Notes: a model not told the origin generated them from the letters alone. DNA of 64,000 nucleotides from Ignavibacteria bacterium (GCA_019187405.1 JABAQZ010000006.1:234445-298444); one strand, 5' to 3'; shown: positions 28,541 through 38,250, numbered from the stretch's first letter. Made by a program: numbers and translations.

Positions 28541-29527
28541 TTGAATCAATATTCAGAATATAAAAAATATCTTAATCCTTCTATAATCGCGCGGCTTTCA
28601 AACATGGAATTGAAAGCCCGCATGGTTGTAGAAGGATTTATTACCGGCCTTCATAAATCTCCATATCATGGATTCAGCGTTGAATTTGCCGAACACAGGC
28701 AGTATATGCCTGGTGATGATCTGAAATTTCTCGACTGGAAAATCCTTGGTAAGACAGACCGTATGTTTGTAAAAAGGTTTGAGGAAGAAACTAATCTTAA
28801 GTCATACCTGCTGCTTGATATAAGTAAATCTATGAATTTCACTTCTTCAAGATTTGAAAAGCAGGGACTGAAGGGCGAAGGGTTTTTAGGTAAATTTTTT
28901 AATAAAAGTTTGAAGCAGGAATCTCCCGCTTCAAATTTAACAAAACTTGAATATGCTTCTTATCTTGCGGCTTCACTTGCATATCTGATGCTTCTTCAAA
29001 GAGATGCGATTTCTCTGGCTACTTATGATACCAAGATCAGATCATTTATTCATCCCCATTCTACTAAAGCAAACCTTCAGCTGATTTTAAAAGAACTAAG
29101 CAGCATCAAGCCTGAAAACCGGACAGGTACTGCAGATTGTCTGAATGAAATTGCGGATAAAATTAAAAGAAGAGGATTAGTAATTATTTTCAGTGATCTT
29201 TTTGATGACCAAAAGTCAGTCTTAAATGCATTAAATCATTTTCGCTATAAGAAAAATGAAGTAATTATTTTTCAGATACTTGATCCGGTGGAGATTTCTT
29301 TTTTAGACGGTAATCCGGTTACTCTTAAAGATATGGAAACAAGCGAAGAATTATATTCACAGCCTTTTGCAATGCAGAAAGCATACAGAGAGTCCGTTAA
29401 AGAATTTATTGAAAACTATAAATCGGAATGCAGAAAAAACAACATAGATTTTATTACATTATCTACATCAACACCTTATGACACTGCACTGCTTGAATTT
29501 CTTAATAAACGGAAAAAACTTAAATAA
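28541..29527 (+). CDS. DUF58 / von Willebrand A-like protein
   Basis: A 328-residue protein of the DUF58 family, usually encoded with MoxR ATPases and VWA (Bat) proteins. The N-terminal block (LNPSIIARLSNMELKARMVV, GFSVEFAEHRQYMPGDD, LDWKILGKTDR, VKRFEEETNL) is diagnostic, followed by a VWA-like fold with the MIDAS-like YLLLDISKSM. TTG 28541 is the start, since the conserved N-terminus begins well before the first ATG. No moxR gene is in the window; the DUF4175 protein at 39203 belongs to the same kind of system. Confidence 0.9.
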   Translation: MNQYSEYKKYLNPSIIARLSNMELKARMVVEGFITGLHKSPYHGFSVEFAEHRQYMPGDDLKFLDWKILGKTDRMFVKRFEEETNLKSYLLLDISKSMNFTSSRFEKQGLKGEGFLGKFFNKSLKQESPASNLTKLEYASYLAASLAYLMLLQRDAISLATYDTKIRSFIHPHSTKANLQLILKELSSIKPENRTGTADCLNEIADKIKRRGLVIIFSDLFDDQKSVLNALNHFRYKKNEVIIFQILDPVEISFLDGNPVTLKDMETSEELYSQPFAMQKAYRESVKEFIENYKSECRKNNIDFITLSTSTPYDTALLEFLNKRKKLK

Positions 29528-30862
29528 TCAATAGCGGATCTTAGTTCTCTCCTCGTCCCAAATCGGATTTGTTAATTTATAATCTCCGAAGCCGCTTTCA
29601 TCAACAAAAACAAATTGCTTATTTAGACTATAAAAGTCCCAGATTTCATACGGTTTTGTATTTTCCGTGAACGGATATCTTTCAATGTTATTGGGCTCGC
29701 CGAAAATAATATAAACCATTCCCATATCAGTTTTCCAGCCGTCAATGTAATGAGAATATCTTTCGTTAGCCGTATTGATCCTTTTGTAGTATTCAATCAT
29801 GAGTTCGTTTCTTGAAGTTCCAGGCGAAGGATCCTTGCTTTTCCAGAATTCTATAAAACTTTTTTGTCTGGCATCTCCGGCAGATGAACTTCTGATTTTA
29901 TCCATTTCATCGCTTGTAGCAATATAAATCATCTGATCTATGAGCAAATCAAGATTTTTTAGATTTACCGGAATACCAATCATCTTGTTGAAAAATTCCT
30001 TTGAAGCAAAAATTTCCCCGTTTAGCTTGTCAGATATTTCCAGTTTATAATCTCCGTAAACTAAATTTTTTGTCTGCACTTTTTCGAAATGCTTGTTTAT
30101 CCCCGGAGTTATAGTATAAGTAAAATCACCTTTTTCAATTATTTTATTCTTATTATCGGTTACTTTATAAGAAAAGATATTCGTAAGGTTTTCGTTTTTT
30201 GAGTTGTAAATTTCAAAGAACAAAAAAAGATCTTTTAAGTTGCCAATGTTTTTATCAACTAACGGAGTGATTACTTTCTTTCCGTTTTCCTCTTTGAGTT
30301 TGCTAACAAGCATAATATCGCTGAAAGATAAATCCTTTTTCGTATAATCGATGACAGTTAAATTTCTGCTAATAACCTTATCTTTTTTTGTGTTAATGTC
30401 TGTAAGTGAAACTTCTATTATGTAATTACCCGGATTCAGGTAATATTCTTTAACAATAAACTTTGCAGATTCATCGAGATTTTTCTGCATTTCCTTGTCT
30501 GTGGTCACAAAATCGGATATCGATTCATTTACAACAACCTCATTAGTAGAATTTGTAATTTTTATTGTGTAATTAATGCTTGCATCATACATCTTAGTAT
30601 CATAATTTTTTTTGAACTGGAGGTTTTCCAATGGTATTTCGATGTAAACATCGAGTCTGGGTTTGAATTCCTGCGAACTGTAAAAAATCATGGGATCAAA
30701 ATAGAAAAACTCATTCTCGTTACCTTTAATGGTCTTATCTACCAGTTGTGAATGTAAGAATGAAGGCATCAGCACAAATCCAAGTAATAACAGGTGAAAA
30801 GCAAAATGAGTTGTTTTAAAGAAGGTATCCGGCTGCAGATTAAATTTTAAAATATTTTTCAT
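29528..30862 (-). CDS. GWxTD domain-containing protein
   Basis: A 444-residue exported protein with a hydrophobic N-terminal segment (about 18-39, LLLLGFVLMPSFLHSQ) acting as signal peptide. The C-terminal GWxTD domain is clear: YSHYIDGWKTDMGMVYIIFG, then PNNIERYPF and YEIWDFYSLNKQFVFVDESG. This domain is typical of Bacteroidota, Ignavibacteria and related groups and has no established function. The middle part is beta-rich. It is tail-to-tail with DUF58 (adjacent stops) and follows rimO by about 24 bp. Confidence 0.87.
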   Translation of the reverse strand: MKNILKFNLQPDTFFKTTHFAFHLLLLGFVLMPSFLHSQLVDKTIKGNENEFFYFDPMIFYSSQEFKPRLDVYIEIPLENLQFKKNYDTKMYDASINYTIKITNSTNEVVVNESISDFVTTDKEMQKNLDESAKFIVKEYYLNPGNYIIEVSLTDINTKKDKVISRNLTVIDYTKKDLSFSDIMLVSKLKEENGKKVITPLVDKNIGNLKDLFLFFEIYNSKNENLTNIFSYKVTDNKNKIIEKGDFTYTITPGINKHFEKVQTKNLVYGDYKLEISDKLNGEIFASKEFFNKMIGIPVNLKNLDLLIDQMIYIATSDEMDKIRSSSAGDARQKSFIEFWKSKDPSPGTSRNELMIEYYKRINTANERYSHYIDGWKTDMGMVYIIFGEPNNIERYPFTENTKPYEIWDFYSLNKQFVFVDESGFGDYKLTNPIWDEERTKIRY

Positions 30863-30886
30863 AAATAATCTCCATTAATAAAAATT

Positions 30887-32197
30887 TTATAATTTTTTTT
30901 CTAATTCACCGAATAGATCAAATTCTTCTGCATCGAATATTCTAATGTCATAAAACTCGCCAGTTTTGAGACCGCTTTCATTAATAAAAATTTCCTGATC
31001 AATTTCAGGTGCATCTTTGTAGCTTCTTCCTATAAAATAATTGTTTTCTTTTCTATCAATTAAAGTTCTAAATGTTTTGTTTATGCTCTCCTTGTTTTTT
31101 TCTATTGAAATATTTTTCTGAATTTCCAGCAGAGTTTTTTGTCTGTTTATTTTTTCCTTCAATGGAATCCTGTCAGGTAAATTTGCAGCAAAAGTATTGT
31201 CCTCATTTGAATATGTAAATACTCCCAGCCGTTCAAATTTATACTCTTCCACAAAATTAATCAACTCCTTAAAATCATTTTCGGTTTCTTCCGGATAACC
31301 TGTAATAAGAGTTGTTCTCACTGCTACTTCCGGGATTTCATTTCTAATTTTCTCCAAAAGTTTTGTCTGATTTTTCCTGGTAATTCCTCTTCTCATTGAT
31401 TTAAGAACATTATCAGAAATATGCTGAATCGGAATATCAATATAGTTGCAGATTTTCTCGTTACTTTTAATTACTTCAATAACTTCTTCCGGAAACCGTG
31501 AAGGGTATGCATACATAAGTCGTATCCAATGAATGCCATCAATCTTTGATAAATCACCAAGCAATTTACCCAGTTCTCTTTTACCATAAATATCCAGCCC
31601 CCAGCAGGTTGTATCCTGTCCGATAATGATAAGTTCTTTGACTCCTTTAGAAGCAAGGTTTCTTGCCTCAGTTAAAATTTGTTCCGGAGGTTTTGATACA
31701 TGCCGTCCCCTCATTATCGGGATTGCACAAAAAGAACAAGGATTATCACAGCCTTCGCTGATTTTTAAATACGCAAAATGAGACGGGGTTGTTAAGGTTC
31801 TTTGTCCGATTAGATTATTTTTATAGTCAATGCCGAGTTCAGATAAAATCCCGGAAATTGTGTTTGGCTTATCGGTTGAACCGAAATACTTATCAACTTC
31901 AGGAATTTCTTTTTCAAGTTCATTCTTATATCTGTCGGAAAGACAACCGGCAACATAAACATTTTTGATTTTACCTTCCGCCTTCAAACTGACAGCTTTA
32001 ACGATGGTTTCTATTGATTCTTTTTTTGCTGCTTCTATGAAACCGCAAGTATTGATTAAAATATTATCAGCTTTTAATTCATCGTCTGTCATTTCAAAAT
32101 CGTATGCCTGCAAAAGTGCATGAATATGTTCAGAATCAACTAAATTCTTCGAACAACCGAGAGTTATGATTTTTATTTTATCTTTTCTTAATTTCAT
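30887..32197 (-). CDS. rimO: Ribosomal protein S12 methylthiotransferase
   Basis: A radical-SAM enzyme adding a methylthio group to an aspartate of ribosomal protein S12. The N-terminal cluster domain has Cys15, Cys51 and Cys85 (TLGCSKNLVDSEH, NTCGFI, AGCLSDRY). The radical-SAM motif is CDNPCSFC (150-157) and a TRAM domain ends the 436 residues. The LGCSKNLVDSE opening separates RimO from MiaB. A strong hairpin lies just upstream of the ATG (32211-32247). Confidence 0.96.
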   Translation of the reverse strand: MKLRKDKIKIITLGCSKNLVDSEHIHALLQAYDFEMTDDELKADNILINTCGFIEAAKKESIETIVKAVSLKAEGKIKNVYVAGCLSDRYKNELEKEIPEVDKYFGSTDKPNTISGILSELGIDYKNNLIGQRTLTTPSHFAYLKISEGCDNPCSFCAIPIMRGRHVSKPPEQILTEARNLASKGVKELIIIGQDTTCWGLDIYGKRELGKLLGDLSKIDGIHWIRLMYAYPSRFPEEVIEVIKSNEKICNYIDIPIQHISDNVLKSMRRGITRKNQTKLLEKIRNEIPEVAVRTTLITGYPEETENDFKELINFVEEYKFERLGVFTYSNEDNTFAANLPDRIPLKEKINRQKTLLEIQKNISIEKNKESINKTFRTLIDRKENNYFIGRSYKDAPEIDQEIFINESGLKTGEFYDIRIFDAEEFDLFGELEKKL

Positions 32198-32210
32198 CTT
32201 TAAATTATTA

Positions 32211-32247
32211 AACCCTCTAATCTCAAATATTGAGATTTAAGAGGGTT
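32211..32247 (-). promoter_or_regulatory. Hairpin in the rimO 5' leader
   Basis: A long inverted repeat (AACCCTCT, AATCTCAA, loop, TTGAGATT, AGAGGGTT with a one- or two-base bulge) ends 13 bases before the rimO ATG. If transcribed with rimO it would form a stable leader stem close to the start codon. It could be an attenuator, a translation-control element, or a leftover terminator. The role is inference; only the pairing is seen. Confidence 0.4.
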
Positions 32248-32341
32248 GTACTTGTCTGAACTTATAATATTTTAAAGTAACAAAAAATATATTTTTACGG
32301 TAATGATATGCAAACAAAATTAAAATTTGCCTAATAAAAAA

Positions 32342-32373
32342 ACCCTGTTTAACGATACTTTGTTAAACAGGGT
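32342..32373. other. Perfect 12-bp-stem hairpin
   Basis: ACCCTGTTTAAC and GTTAAACAGGGT flank an 8-base loop. A run of seven A (seven T on the minus strand) sits on its left, so it looks like a minus-strand intrinsic terminator; yet no minus-strand gene lies to its right for over 1.7 kb apart from relics. It may terminate an unseen small transcript. Confidence 0.5.
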
Positions 32374-32407
32374 AAATTAAAGGAAGAACAAAATATGAAA
32401 GAACGAT

Positions 32408-32425
32408 AGTCGGCTGGCGCCGACT
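32408..32425. other. GC-rich palindrome AGTCGGC-TGGC-GCCGACT
   Basis: A 7-bp perfect stem with a 4-base loop, unusually GC-rich inside strongly AT-rich sequence. The rest of the 569-bp gap 32198-32766 holds only AT-rich sequence with no ORF that could be supported. Confidence 0.5.
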
Positions 32426-32766
32426 GATGTAAACATATAAAAATTTTTTAAAAAGCAATATGTAAAAATTTGGTATACAATTTTTTTTCTAATTTTGTAT
32501 ATAAAAAGCCTTATTTTAGCATATTTTTAAACTTTTTTACAAATAAAAAAATCCTGTATTTTTATGAAAATTTTAAAAATTGTATACCATATTAAATTTT
32601 TTTAATTTATTATAACTTTTTATTTATCGATATAAATATTTATTAATTGCATTTATTGCTGAATGTCATAACAACAGCTCAAGATGCACTTATTGAGATA
32701 CTATCTTAATACATTTCAAGGATGAATTAATTTTTTTAATTTAGCTTAATTTTAAACTTTAAAAAA

Positions 32767-33999
32767 ATGTTATTAAATTTTCTTAAAAATTCTAAGCTTT
32801 ATATTTTTTCATTAATTTTAATTAGTATTTTTATTTTTGACAAAGAGGCTTTATCTCAAACAACCGTTAATATTGTATTTGGAAATAATAATACATTGTA
32901 TGAAGATCCAACCGGATCATCAAGCAATGGCGCCGGTCAATATTTATTTACCGGAAAAACTGTTGTTAATCAAATAAGAAGAGGGTTGGTTCGTTTTGAA
33001 TTAGCCGAGTTTATTCCGCAATGCGCAATAGTAACAAATGTATCGCTTAAAATGCATATGTCAAGAACTATTTCCTCATCAACCCCTGTTCAGCTGAGAA
33101 AAGTTCTTAAAAGCTGGGGCTCTTCAAATTCTGATCCCAGCGGTGAGGAAGGTTTTGGAACGTCAGCTGATACCGGTGATGCAACATGGATTCATACTTA
33201 TTATACTTCCGAATATTGGGACCGACCCGGAGGAGATTACTCTGACAGTATCAGTGCAGTAAAAGATGTTGATGCTATCGGCTTTTATACATGGGATGCC
33301 ACTCCCAGAATGATAAGCGATGTGCAGGAATGGGTGAGCTACCCGAATTCAAATTTCGGATGGCTTCTGCTTGCAAATGAATCAACTTATCCGACTGCAA
33401 AAAGATTTGATTCCTTTAATCATGATTCTGTCAGTTATAAACCTACATTAACAGTCACTTATGTTAACAATTCATTATCTTTATATATGCAGTGCTTTTT
33501 GGAAGGATTCTGGAACGGAACTACAATGATTCAGGATACTATTAAAGTAACTTTAAGAAATCCGAACTCACCTTATTCAATTGTGGATGAAGCAAAAAGA
33601 TATGTTTCAGATTACGGCGATGAAAATTTCTGTTTTTATTCTGCAGTGTCGGGAACATATTACCTTGATGTAAATCACAGAAATACTATCGAAACATGGA
33701 GCCGCAATCCTGTAAACATCTCTGATAGTACAGGATATTATTATTTTACTGATTCTGCAACAAAAGCTTTTGGAAATAATCAGATTCTGAAATTAGGCTC
33801 TTATTGTTTTTACAGCGGAGATGTTAATCAGGACGGTATAATTGATGGAATAGATTTTTTACTTGTTGACAATTCAGCAGCAAATTTTGAAACAGGGTAT
33901 GTAGACCCTGATGTGAATGGTGATGAAATAGTTGACGGATCTGATATGTCCATTACAAGTAATAATGCTGAAAATTTCGTTACTTCGGTTACACCTTAA
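32767..33999 (+). CDS. Secreted DNRLRE/CBM96-like protein with C-terminal dockerin-type repeats
   Basis: A 410-residue exported protein. Signal peptide to about residue 31 (cleavage after LSQ). Residues about 32-235 look like a DNRLRE (CBM96-like) beta-sandwich: GLVRFELAEF, VSLKMHMSRT, VQLRKVLKSWGSS, PTLTVTYVN. A second beta domain (about 240-345) is followed by two dockerin-like calcium loops, DVNQDGIIDGID and DVNGDEIVDGSD (about 350-395). Domains of this kind are found on extracellular polysaccharide-binding proteins. There is no T9SS sorting domain. A terminator follows at 34025. A relic of a close homologue lies at 3608-3826. Confidence 0.8.
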   Translation: MLLNFLKNSKLYIFSLILISIFIFDKEALSQTTVNIVFGNNNTLYEDPTGSSSNGAGQYLFTGKTVVNQIRRGLVRFELAEFIPQCAIVTNVSLKMHMSRTISSSTPVQLRKVLKSWGSSNSDPSGEEGFGTSADTGDATWIHTYYTSEYWDRPGGDYSDSISAVKDVDAIGFYTWDATPRMISDVQEWVSYPNSNFGWLLLANESTYPTAKRFDSFNHDSVSYKPTLTVTYVNNSLSLYMQCFLEGFWNGTTMIQDTIKVTLRNPNSPYSIVDEAKRYVSDYGDENFCFYSAVSGTYYLDVNHRNTIETWSRNPVNISDSTGYYYFTDSATKAFGNNQILKLGSYCFYSGDVNQDGIIDGIDFLLVDNSAANFETGYVDPDVNGDEIVDGSDMSITSNNAENFVTSVTP

Positions 34000-34024
34000 C
34001 TTTCTTATATAGTGCAGTTTTTTG

Positions 34025-34055
34025 ACAGCCGGTACACAGCCGGCTGTTTTTATTT
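34025..34055 (+). terminator. Intrinsic terminator after the dockerin gene
   Basis: The stem ACAGCCGG / CCGGCTGT with a 7-base loop is followed directly by TTTTTATTTT, 25 bases after the stop codon. Confidence 0.85.
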
Positions 34056-34074
34056 TAATATTATTTAATTAAAA

Positions 34075-34940
34075 TCACTTTCATTACTTTTTTAAAATTT
34101 CCGGCTTCTGATTTGATAATAAGAAATACCGCTTGAAAAATTAAAACTATTAATAGGATACAACATAACTTCCAGTTTGTTTGAATTCATTTACCAATAT
34201 CAGAATTTCTTTTCCGAGTATGTCGAAAATCTTTGTTGTTACAAAATTATCTGTCGTTAAATCATATCGGATGTTCGTGCTCGGATTTAATGGATTAAGG
34301 AAGTTTAAATTTTAGTGCATATCTTATGGGAATATTAATGTTTTCTACAAATGATAAATTAATTTCTCCTGCTGTTTAGTACAATCGCAACCAGCAGGTT
34401 GCATCATATCAATTATTTTCATGAGGAAGAATTATAGAAATCGCTATGCTTGTAAAATGAAGTTCCCCTCTTGAATAAACATACCAATAGTTATTAATTG
34501 CTTAACCATTAAATGAATCCCTTAAGTTTGAGTATTGAATCCGATTGAATCTGTTTAAGAAGCTCCTCTTTCAGTTGTTCTAATGCAACTCGATTTCCAA
34601 AAGACAACTTGTTTTTTTCCATTATTAAACCATTATCCCGTAAAAACCTGACCGGAACGGGTAATGTATTACTTTAATCGGTATCCAGTTAATATCTCCA
34701 TTTGTTGTCTCTAAAATGCTGCAACAAACGGTTAAATATGTTACTAAATCATTTAAGGGATGAATCTGCTAAAACAAACTTTGAGAGGGATTTGCTTATT
34801 GTATCAATTCCGCTATTTGTGGTTTTAAATATTTTTCTTCCTCCGAATATCATCCATCCCGTGCATTTATTAATGAAGTTTAATTCACGCAAATCGATTC
34901 CTTAAATTGGTATCTACTGCACAAGCCATTGAAAATTTAT
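34075..34940 (-). pseudogene. Decayed BNR/Ycf48-like T9SS-exported protein
   Basis: The minus strand carries scattered pieces in order. An N-side piece around 34780-34940 (INKCTGWMIFGGRKIFKTTN) is the tandem motif of Ycf48/BNR-like propellers. A middle piece follows around 34560-34680 (NWIPIK, then LPVPVRFLRDNGLI). The T9SS sorting-domain piece at about 34075-34316 reads NFLNPLNPSTNIRYDLT, then IFDILGKEILILVNEF, then SSGISYYQIRS. Multiple stops and frame changes separate them, so the gene is dead. It lies between two intact exported-protein genes. 34941-35046 shows nothing further. Confidence 0.7.
34387..34402. repeat. Short palindrome GCAACC-AGCA-GGTTGC
   Basis: A single perfect 6-bp-arm palindrome inside the decayed gene. 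Its size and GCAAC opening are like the 28-bp array cores at 50006-51781, although the central bases differ. Confidence 0.4.
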
Positions 34941-35046
34941 TTCAATTGGAGATAATAGCAAAATAATCGAAATGAATATTTTAAAAAAATTTTATCAAAG
35001 TTTTCTATAAACTAAACATACCTCTTTTTGAAATACAATAGCCAGT

Positions 35047-36306
35047 TTATCTTGTCAATATCATTTTCTTTGAATTCAGAATTTTCCCATTTACTTTCAT
35101 CCGATAAAAATAAACTCCGCTGCTTAAAAACTCGCCATTGAAAACAGTCTCATATGATCCCGGATTAATTTGCTTATTAACAAGATTAGAATATACTCTA
35201 CCGGTCATGTCGGTTACGTCAATACTCACCCACGATTTTTGTTTTACCTTATATTTTATTTTTGTTACAGGATTAAAGGGATTCGGGTAATTCTGATACA
35301 GAATAAATTCATCCGGAATTTCCGAAGAATAATTATTGACTAAAACCTGATTTTGCTCAAACAAATAAAGCGCAGTTACCGGCAGATGATCAGACCCGTA
35401 ATATAATGCATCTGCTATACTGTCCGGGACGGCAAGATTTGGTCTTTGATTAATACTGTCATTAAAGTGATTTCCGTCATTGCCAAATGGTTTTAGTGAA
35501 CCGGAAATATACTTAATTCTTCCGGCTTCAGTTACAGCTTTTGAATTAAGTATCATATCAAATCTGTCATCAAGTCCTCCTGTGGCACCTCCGTCTCCAA
35601 GTGATCTTGTTCTTGTTGACTGAGTATGATAAGGAGCATAGGCCTGTTGATTCCATGTTCCGGGAAGATTGTACGGATCAAGGAAATGACCTTCAACTCC
35701 AATATCCGGCTGAAGCAGACGCTGATAACAAGATTCAGTTGAAGAATATATATTGAAATCTCCCAGCACGACAAATTCCGAATTCAAAGGCAGAGTGTTA
35801 GTGAAATTTCTTAAGATATTCACTTCGGTTAATCTCTGTTCCTGATCTGGCGCAGTATTTCCTGCTTTAAGGTGAACTGCAAAAAGCCGTATGGTGTCAA
35901 ATGTAGAATTATGAACTAACCCAAACATATTTATAGTCCGCAGTGCCGTTGGAATTTCAACATTGAACAGAAAAGTAAACTCGGTAGTTTTATAAAACAC
36001 TGCGTTATCAGAGTCAAATCCGTTATAAAAAGTACCGGATGAATATAATCCAGGTGTATAATAATTTAATACATTATTGGTAAAATTATTAACATCTGCC
36101 TGACTCAGAATTTCTTCAACTACCAGGATATCAGGATCAGAATAATTTACAACCCTTCTGAAGCTTTGATCTTTTAAAGAATTTGCTCCGTAATTAAGTA
36201 AATTATATGTCATGATTTTAACTGTATCCTGCGAATTTGCCGATGAGTAAAATGACGTTAAAAATATTATTCCGGATAGAATAAAAAGCTTATTTGAATA
36301 GTTCAT
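35047..36306 (-). CDS. T9SS-exported endonuclease/exonuclease/phosphatase-family protein
   Basis: A 419-residue protein. The signal peptide ends near NSQ (about residue 26). An EEP-fold domain follows (about 27-320): IMTYNLLNYG at the start, VVEEI with the metal-binding Glu, VLGDFNIYSS, and a GSDHLPVTA ending with Asp-His. Then comes a type IX sorting domain (about 335-419: NYPNPFNPVTKIKYKV, VSIDVTDMTGRVYSNLVNK, SGVYFYRMK). Export across the outer membrane by T9SS is inferred from that domain; nuclease or phosphodiesterase activity from the fold. ATG 36306 is preferred to TTG 36309. Confidence 0.9.
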   Translation of the reverse strand: MNYSNKLFILSGIIFLTSFYSSANSQDTVKIMTYNLLNYGANSLKDQSFRRVVNYSDPDILVVEEILSQADVNNFTNNVLNYYTPGLYSSGTFYNGFDSDNAVFYKTTEFTFLFNVEIPTALRTINMFGLVHNSTFDTIRLFAVHLKAGNTAPDQEQRLTEVNILRNFTNTLPLNSEFVVLGDFNIYSSTESCYQRLLQPDIGVEGHFLDPYNLPGTWNQQAYAPYHTQSTRTRSLGDGGATGGLDDRFDMILNSKAVTEAGRIKYISGSLKPFGNDGNHFNDSINQRPNLAVPDSIADALYYGSDHLPVTALYLFEQNQVLVNNYSSEIPDEFILYQNYPNPFNPVTKIKYKVKQKSWVSIDVTDMTGRVYSNLVNKQINPGSYETVFNGEFLSSGVYFYRMKVNGKILNSKKMILTR

Positions 36307-36416
36307 CAATTTATTTTTTTATGAAACAATATAGTTACTTAAATACTGAAATACAAATTTATTCACTCAGATATAAAGAGATTGTAATTTAATAAATAAC
36401 TATATTTGAAAAAAAT

Positions 36417-36722
36417 ATGAGTTGTGTGTTTTGTAATATAGAGCCGGAATTAATTATTTATAAAAATGATCTTGCATTTGTCATTAAAGATAAATATCCA
36501 CAAAGCAAAGGTCATTTATTGATAATTCCTTTCAGACACTTCGAAAACTATTTTCAAGCCAATGCTGATGAAATTTCAGCAATGAACGATTTACTTTTCA
36601 AAGCAAAAAATCACATTAATGATTTATATTGTCCTTCAGGCTTCAATGTAAATATAAATGTCGGAAAGACTGCCGGTCAAATTGTTCCGCACTCACATAT
36701 TCATCTTATACCAAGATATTAA
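36417..36722 (+). CDS. HIT-family hydrolase
   Basis: A 101-residue histidine-triad protein: CVFCNIEPELIIYKND opening, KGHLLIIPFRHFENYF, and the triad PHSHIHLIPRY at the C-terminus. Family members hydrolyse nucleoside phosphoramidates or diadenosine polyphosphates. The chain ends right after the triad and is slightly shorter than most (110-140). The DUF4870 gene begins 9 bp later. Confidence 0.9.
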   Translation: MSCVFCNIEPELIIYKNDLAFVIKDKYPQSKGHLLIIPFRHFENYFQANADEISAMNDLLFKAKNHINDLYCPSGFNVNINVGKTAGQIVPHSHIHLIPRY

Positions 36723-36731
36723 ATTTGATGT

Positions 36732-37184
36732 ATGAATGATTTAACAGAAACTAACATTAATTCTCCGACAAGTGATGATAAATTACTTTCATTACTTTGT
36801 CATTTGTCATCATTTTTGGGAGGCATTATTCTACCAATAATTATATGGGCTACGCAGAAGGATAAGTCTAAATTTGTAAGATTCCATTCTCTTCAGGCAA
36901 TATTTTTTCACATTTCGGTTGCAGTGATTATTATCATTCTCGTAATTGTGTTTCTGATAATTATTTTTGCCGGGATTGGATTCAGCAGCATTGATAAATT
37001 CAATTCACAAGACAATTTTCCTCCTTTTATGATTTTCATTATGATAATATTTTACGGAGGAATTTTTGTGATTGTGTTTACATTTTTTGTTTATTCAGTT
37101 TATCTGGCTGTAAAGGCATATAAAGGCGAGCTGATAAGAATTCCCTTCATTGGTAACATTATTTTTGAAAAAGTTTACAGGTAA
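36732..37184 (+). CDS. DUF4870 membrane protein
   Basis: A 150-residue integral membrane protein with a soluble N-terminus of about 18 residues and three hydrophobic segments (about 25-45, 58-85, 100-135). The opening (KLLSLLCHLSSFLGGIILPI, then KSKFVRFHSLQA) is the DUF4870 signature. The family is widespread and uncharacterised. It is probably in an operon with the HIT gene, but no functional link is evident. Confidence 0.85.
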   Translation: MNDLTETNINSPTSDDKLLSLLCHLSSFLGGIILPIIIWATQKDKSKFVRFHSLQAIFFHISVAVIIIILVIVFLIIIFAGIGFSSIDKFNSQDNFPPFMIFIMIIFYGGIFVIVFTFFVYSVYLAVKAYKGELIRIPFIGNIIFEKVYR

Positions 37185-37257
37185 ATCTGAGAATCGGAAT
37201 TTATAAGAAAATGGAGCGGTATTTTCAACCGCTCCGATATCTGTGATCTTGTGTGAA

Positions 37258-38250
37258 TTAATGCTGCCTGATCCTGTACGGCAGCCCCATGTAGGTTGAT
37301 GAAAAAAGTGAAGACGAATTATCATAAAGAGAATTGCGCGTATTTGAACTTATAAAACCGTTATGTATTCCGTGATAATGATTTGGATAAATATTGAATG
37401 TTTTTTCATAAGTTCTGTCAAAATTATTTCCGTTTGGAGTTTGCGAAGTCATAACAAACGGCTCTCTGTGAAAACCAAATGAGTTTCTTGCCCAGTGAAA
37501 TGCCACTATATCAGTATCATTTTGATTGCTTGTAAGATAAACTTTGATTCTTACCTGATCATTTCTATTCGCTGTGAATATTCCGTTTCCGCCGAAATAT
37601 TTCGAAGTGAAAATGTTTGATGTAAAATCAGGACCGTTAAGCGTAAGAACTAAATTATTGTTGACAAAAATTTCTATCATGTTCATCACGATGTTATCCT
37701 TTCCGATTTGAGGAGTTTTTGTTTCGCCGTCAACAGCCGAATATTGGTACACTCTCCAGTTGAATCTCGGATTGGGTCTTCTGTCAACTCTCTTAAAAGA
37801 GACCATTCTTTTTTGTTCCTGCGAATATGGCTTAACAGCCGAATCAAGCACTCCGTTAATGTAACCTATTACAATAAAGTTGCCCGTTATTGTTCTTGTT
37901 ACATTTGCAATCTTTAAAGTATCTCCATAAGAAGTAATATTTACATTCAAATTCGTTCCTGTAATTCTTCTCCCCCATTTCAGCAAAGAATCTATCGGAT
38001 TATCAAATCCTCCGCTGTTATTTTCTACCGGTCCTTCCGAATCGAAATCAAATACTTCATTTGAAAACAGATTGTCGTCATCATCAGAATCCGAACTAAA
38101 AGCCGTATTTATTGCAGTATTCTTTAAGTATTCATCATCAGATAAATTAGATGTATCGGTTGAATTTTCATTGCAGCCGCTTAGCCCCAATAAAGTAACA
38201 GAAGTAATAATTAATACTGCCATTGCAAAAATTTTTTTTATCGTGAGCAT
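37258..38250 (-). CDS. Hypothetical lipoprotein
   Basis: A 330-residue putative lipoprotein (lipobox LSGC, Cys26) with an acidic, Ser/Asp-rich linker (about 27-75) and a mostly beta body. Recognisable domains are absent. Stretches such as VVKPYSQEQKRMVSFKRVDR-type basic segments and a C-terminal HYHGIHNGFISS are seen but not diagnostic. It stands alone between DUF4870 and the PycTM-like gene. Function unknown. Confidence 0.65.
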   Translation of the reverse strand: MLTIKKIFAMAVLIITSVTLLGLSGCNENSTDTSNLSDDEYLKNTAINTAFSSDSDDDDNLFSNEVFDFDSEGPVENNSGGFDNPIDSLLKWGRRITGTNLNVNITSYGDTLKIANVTRTITGNFIVIGYINGVLDSAVKPYSQEQKRMVSFKRVDRRPNPRFNWRVYQYSAVDGETKTPQIGKDNIVMNMIEIFVNNNLVLTLNGPDFTSNIFTSKYFGGNGIFTANRNDQVRIKVYLTSNQNDTDIVAFHWARNSFGFHREPFVMTSQTPNGNNFDRTYEKTFNIYPNHYHGIHNGFISSNTRNSLYDNSSSLFSSTYMGLPYRIRQH

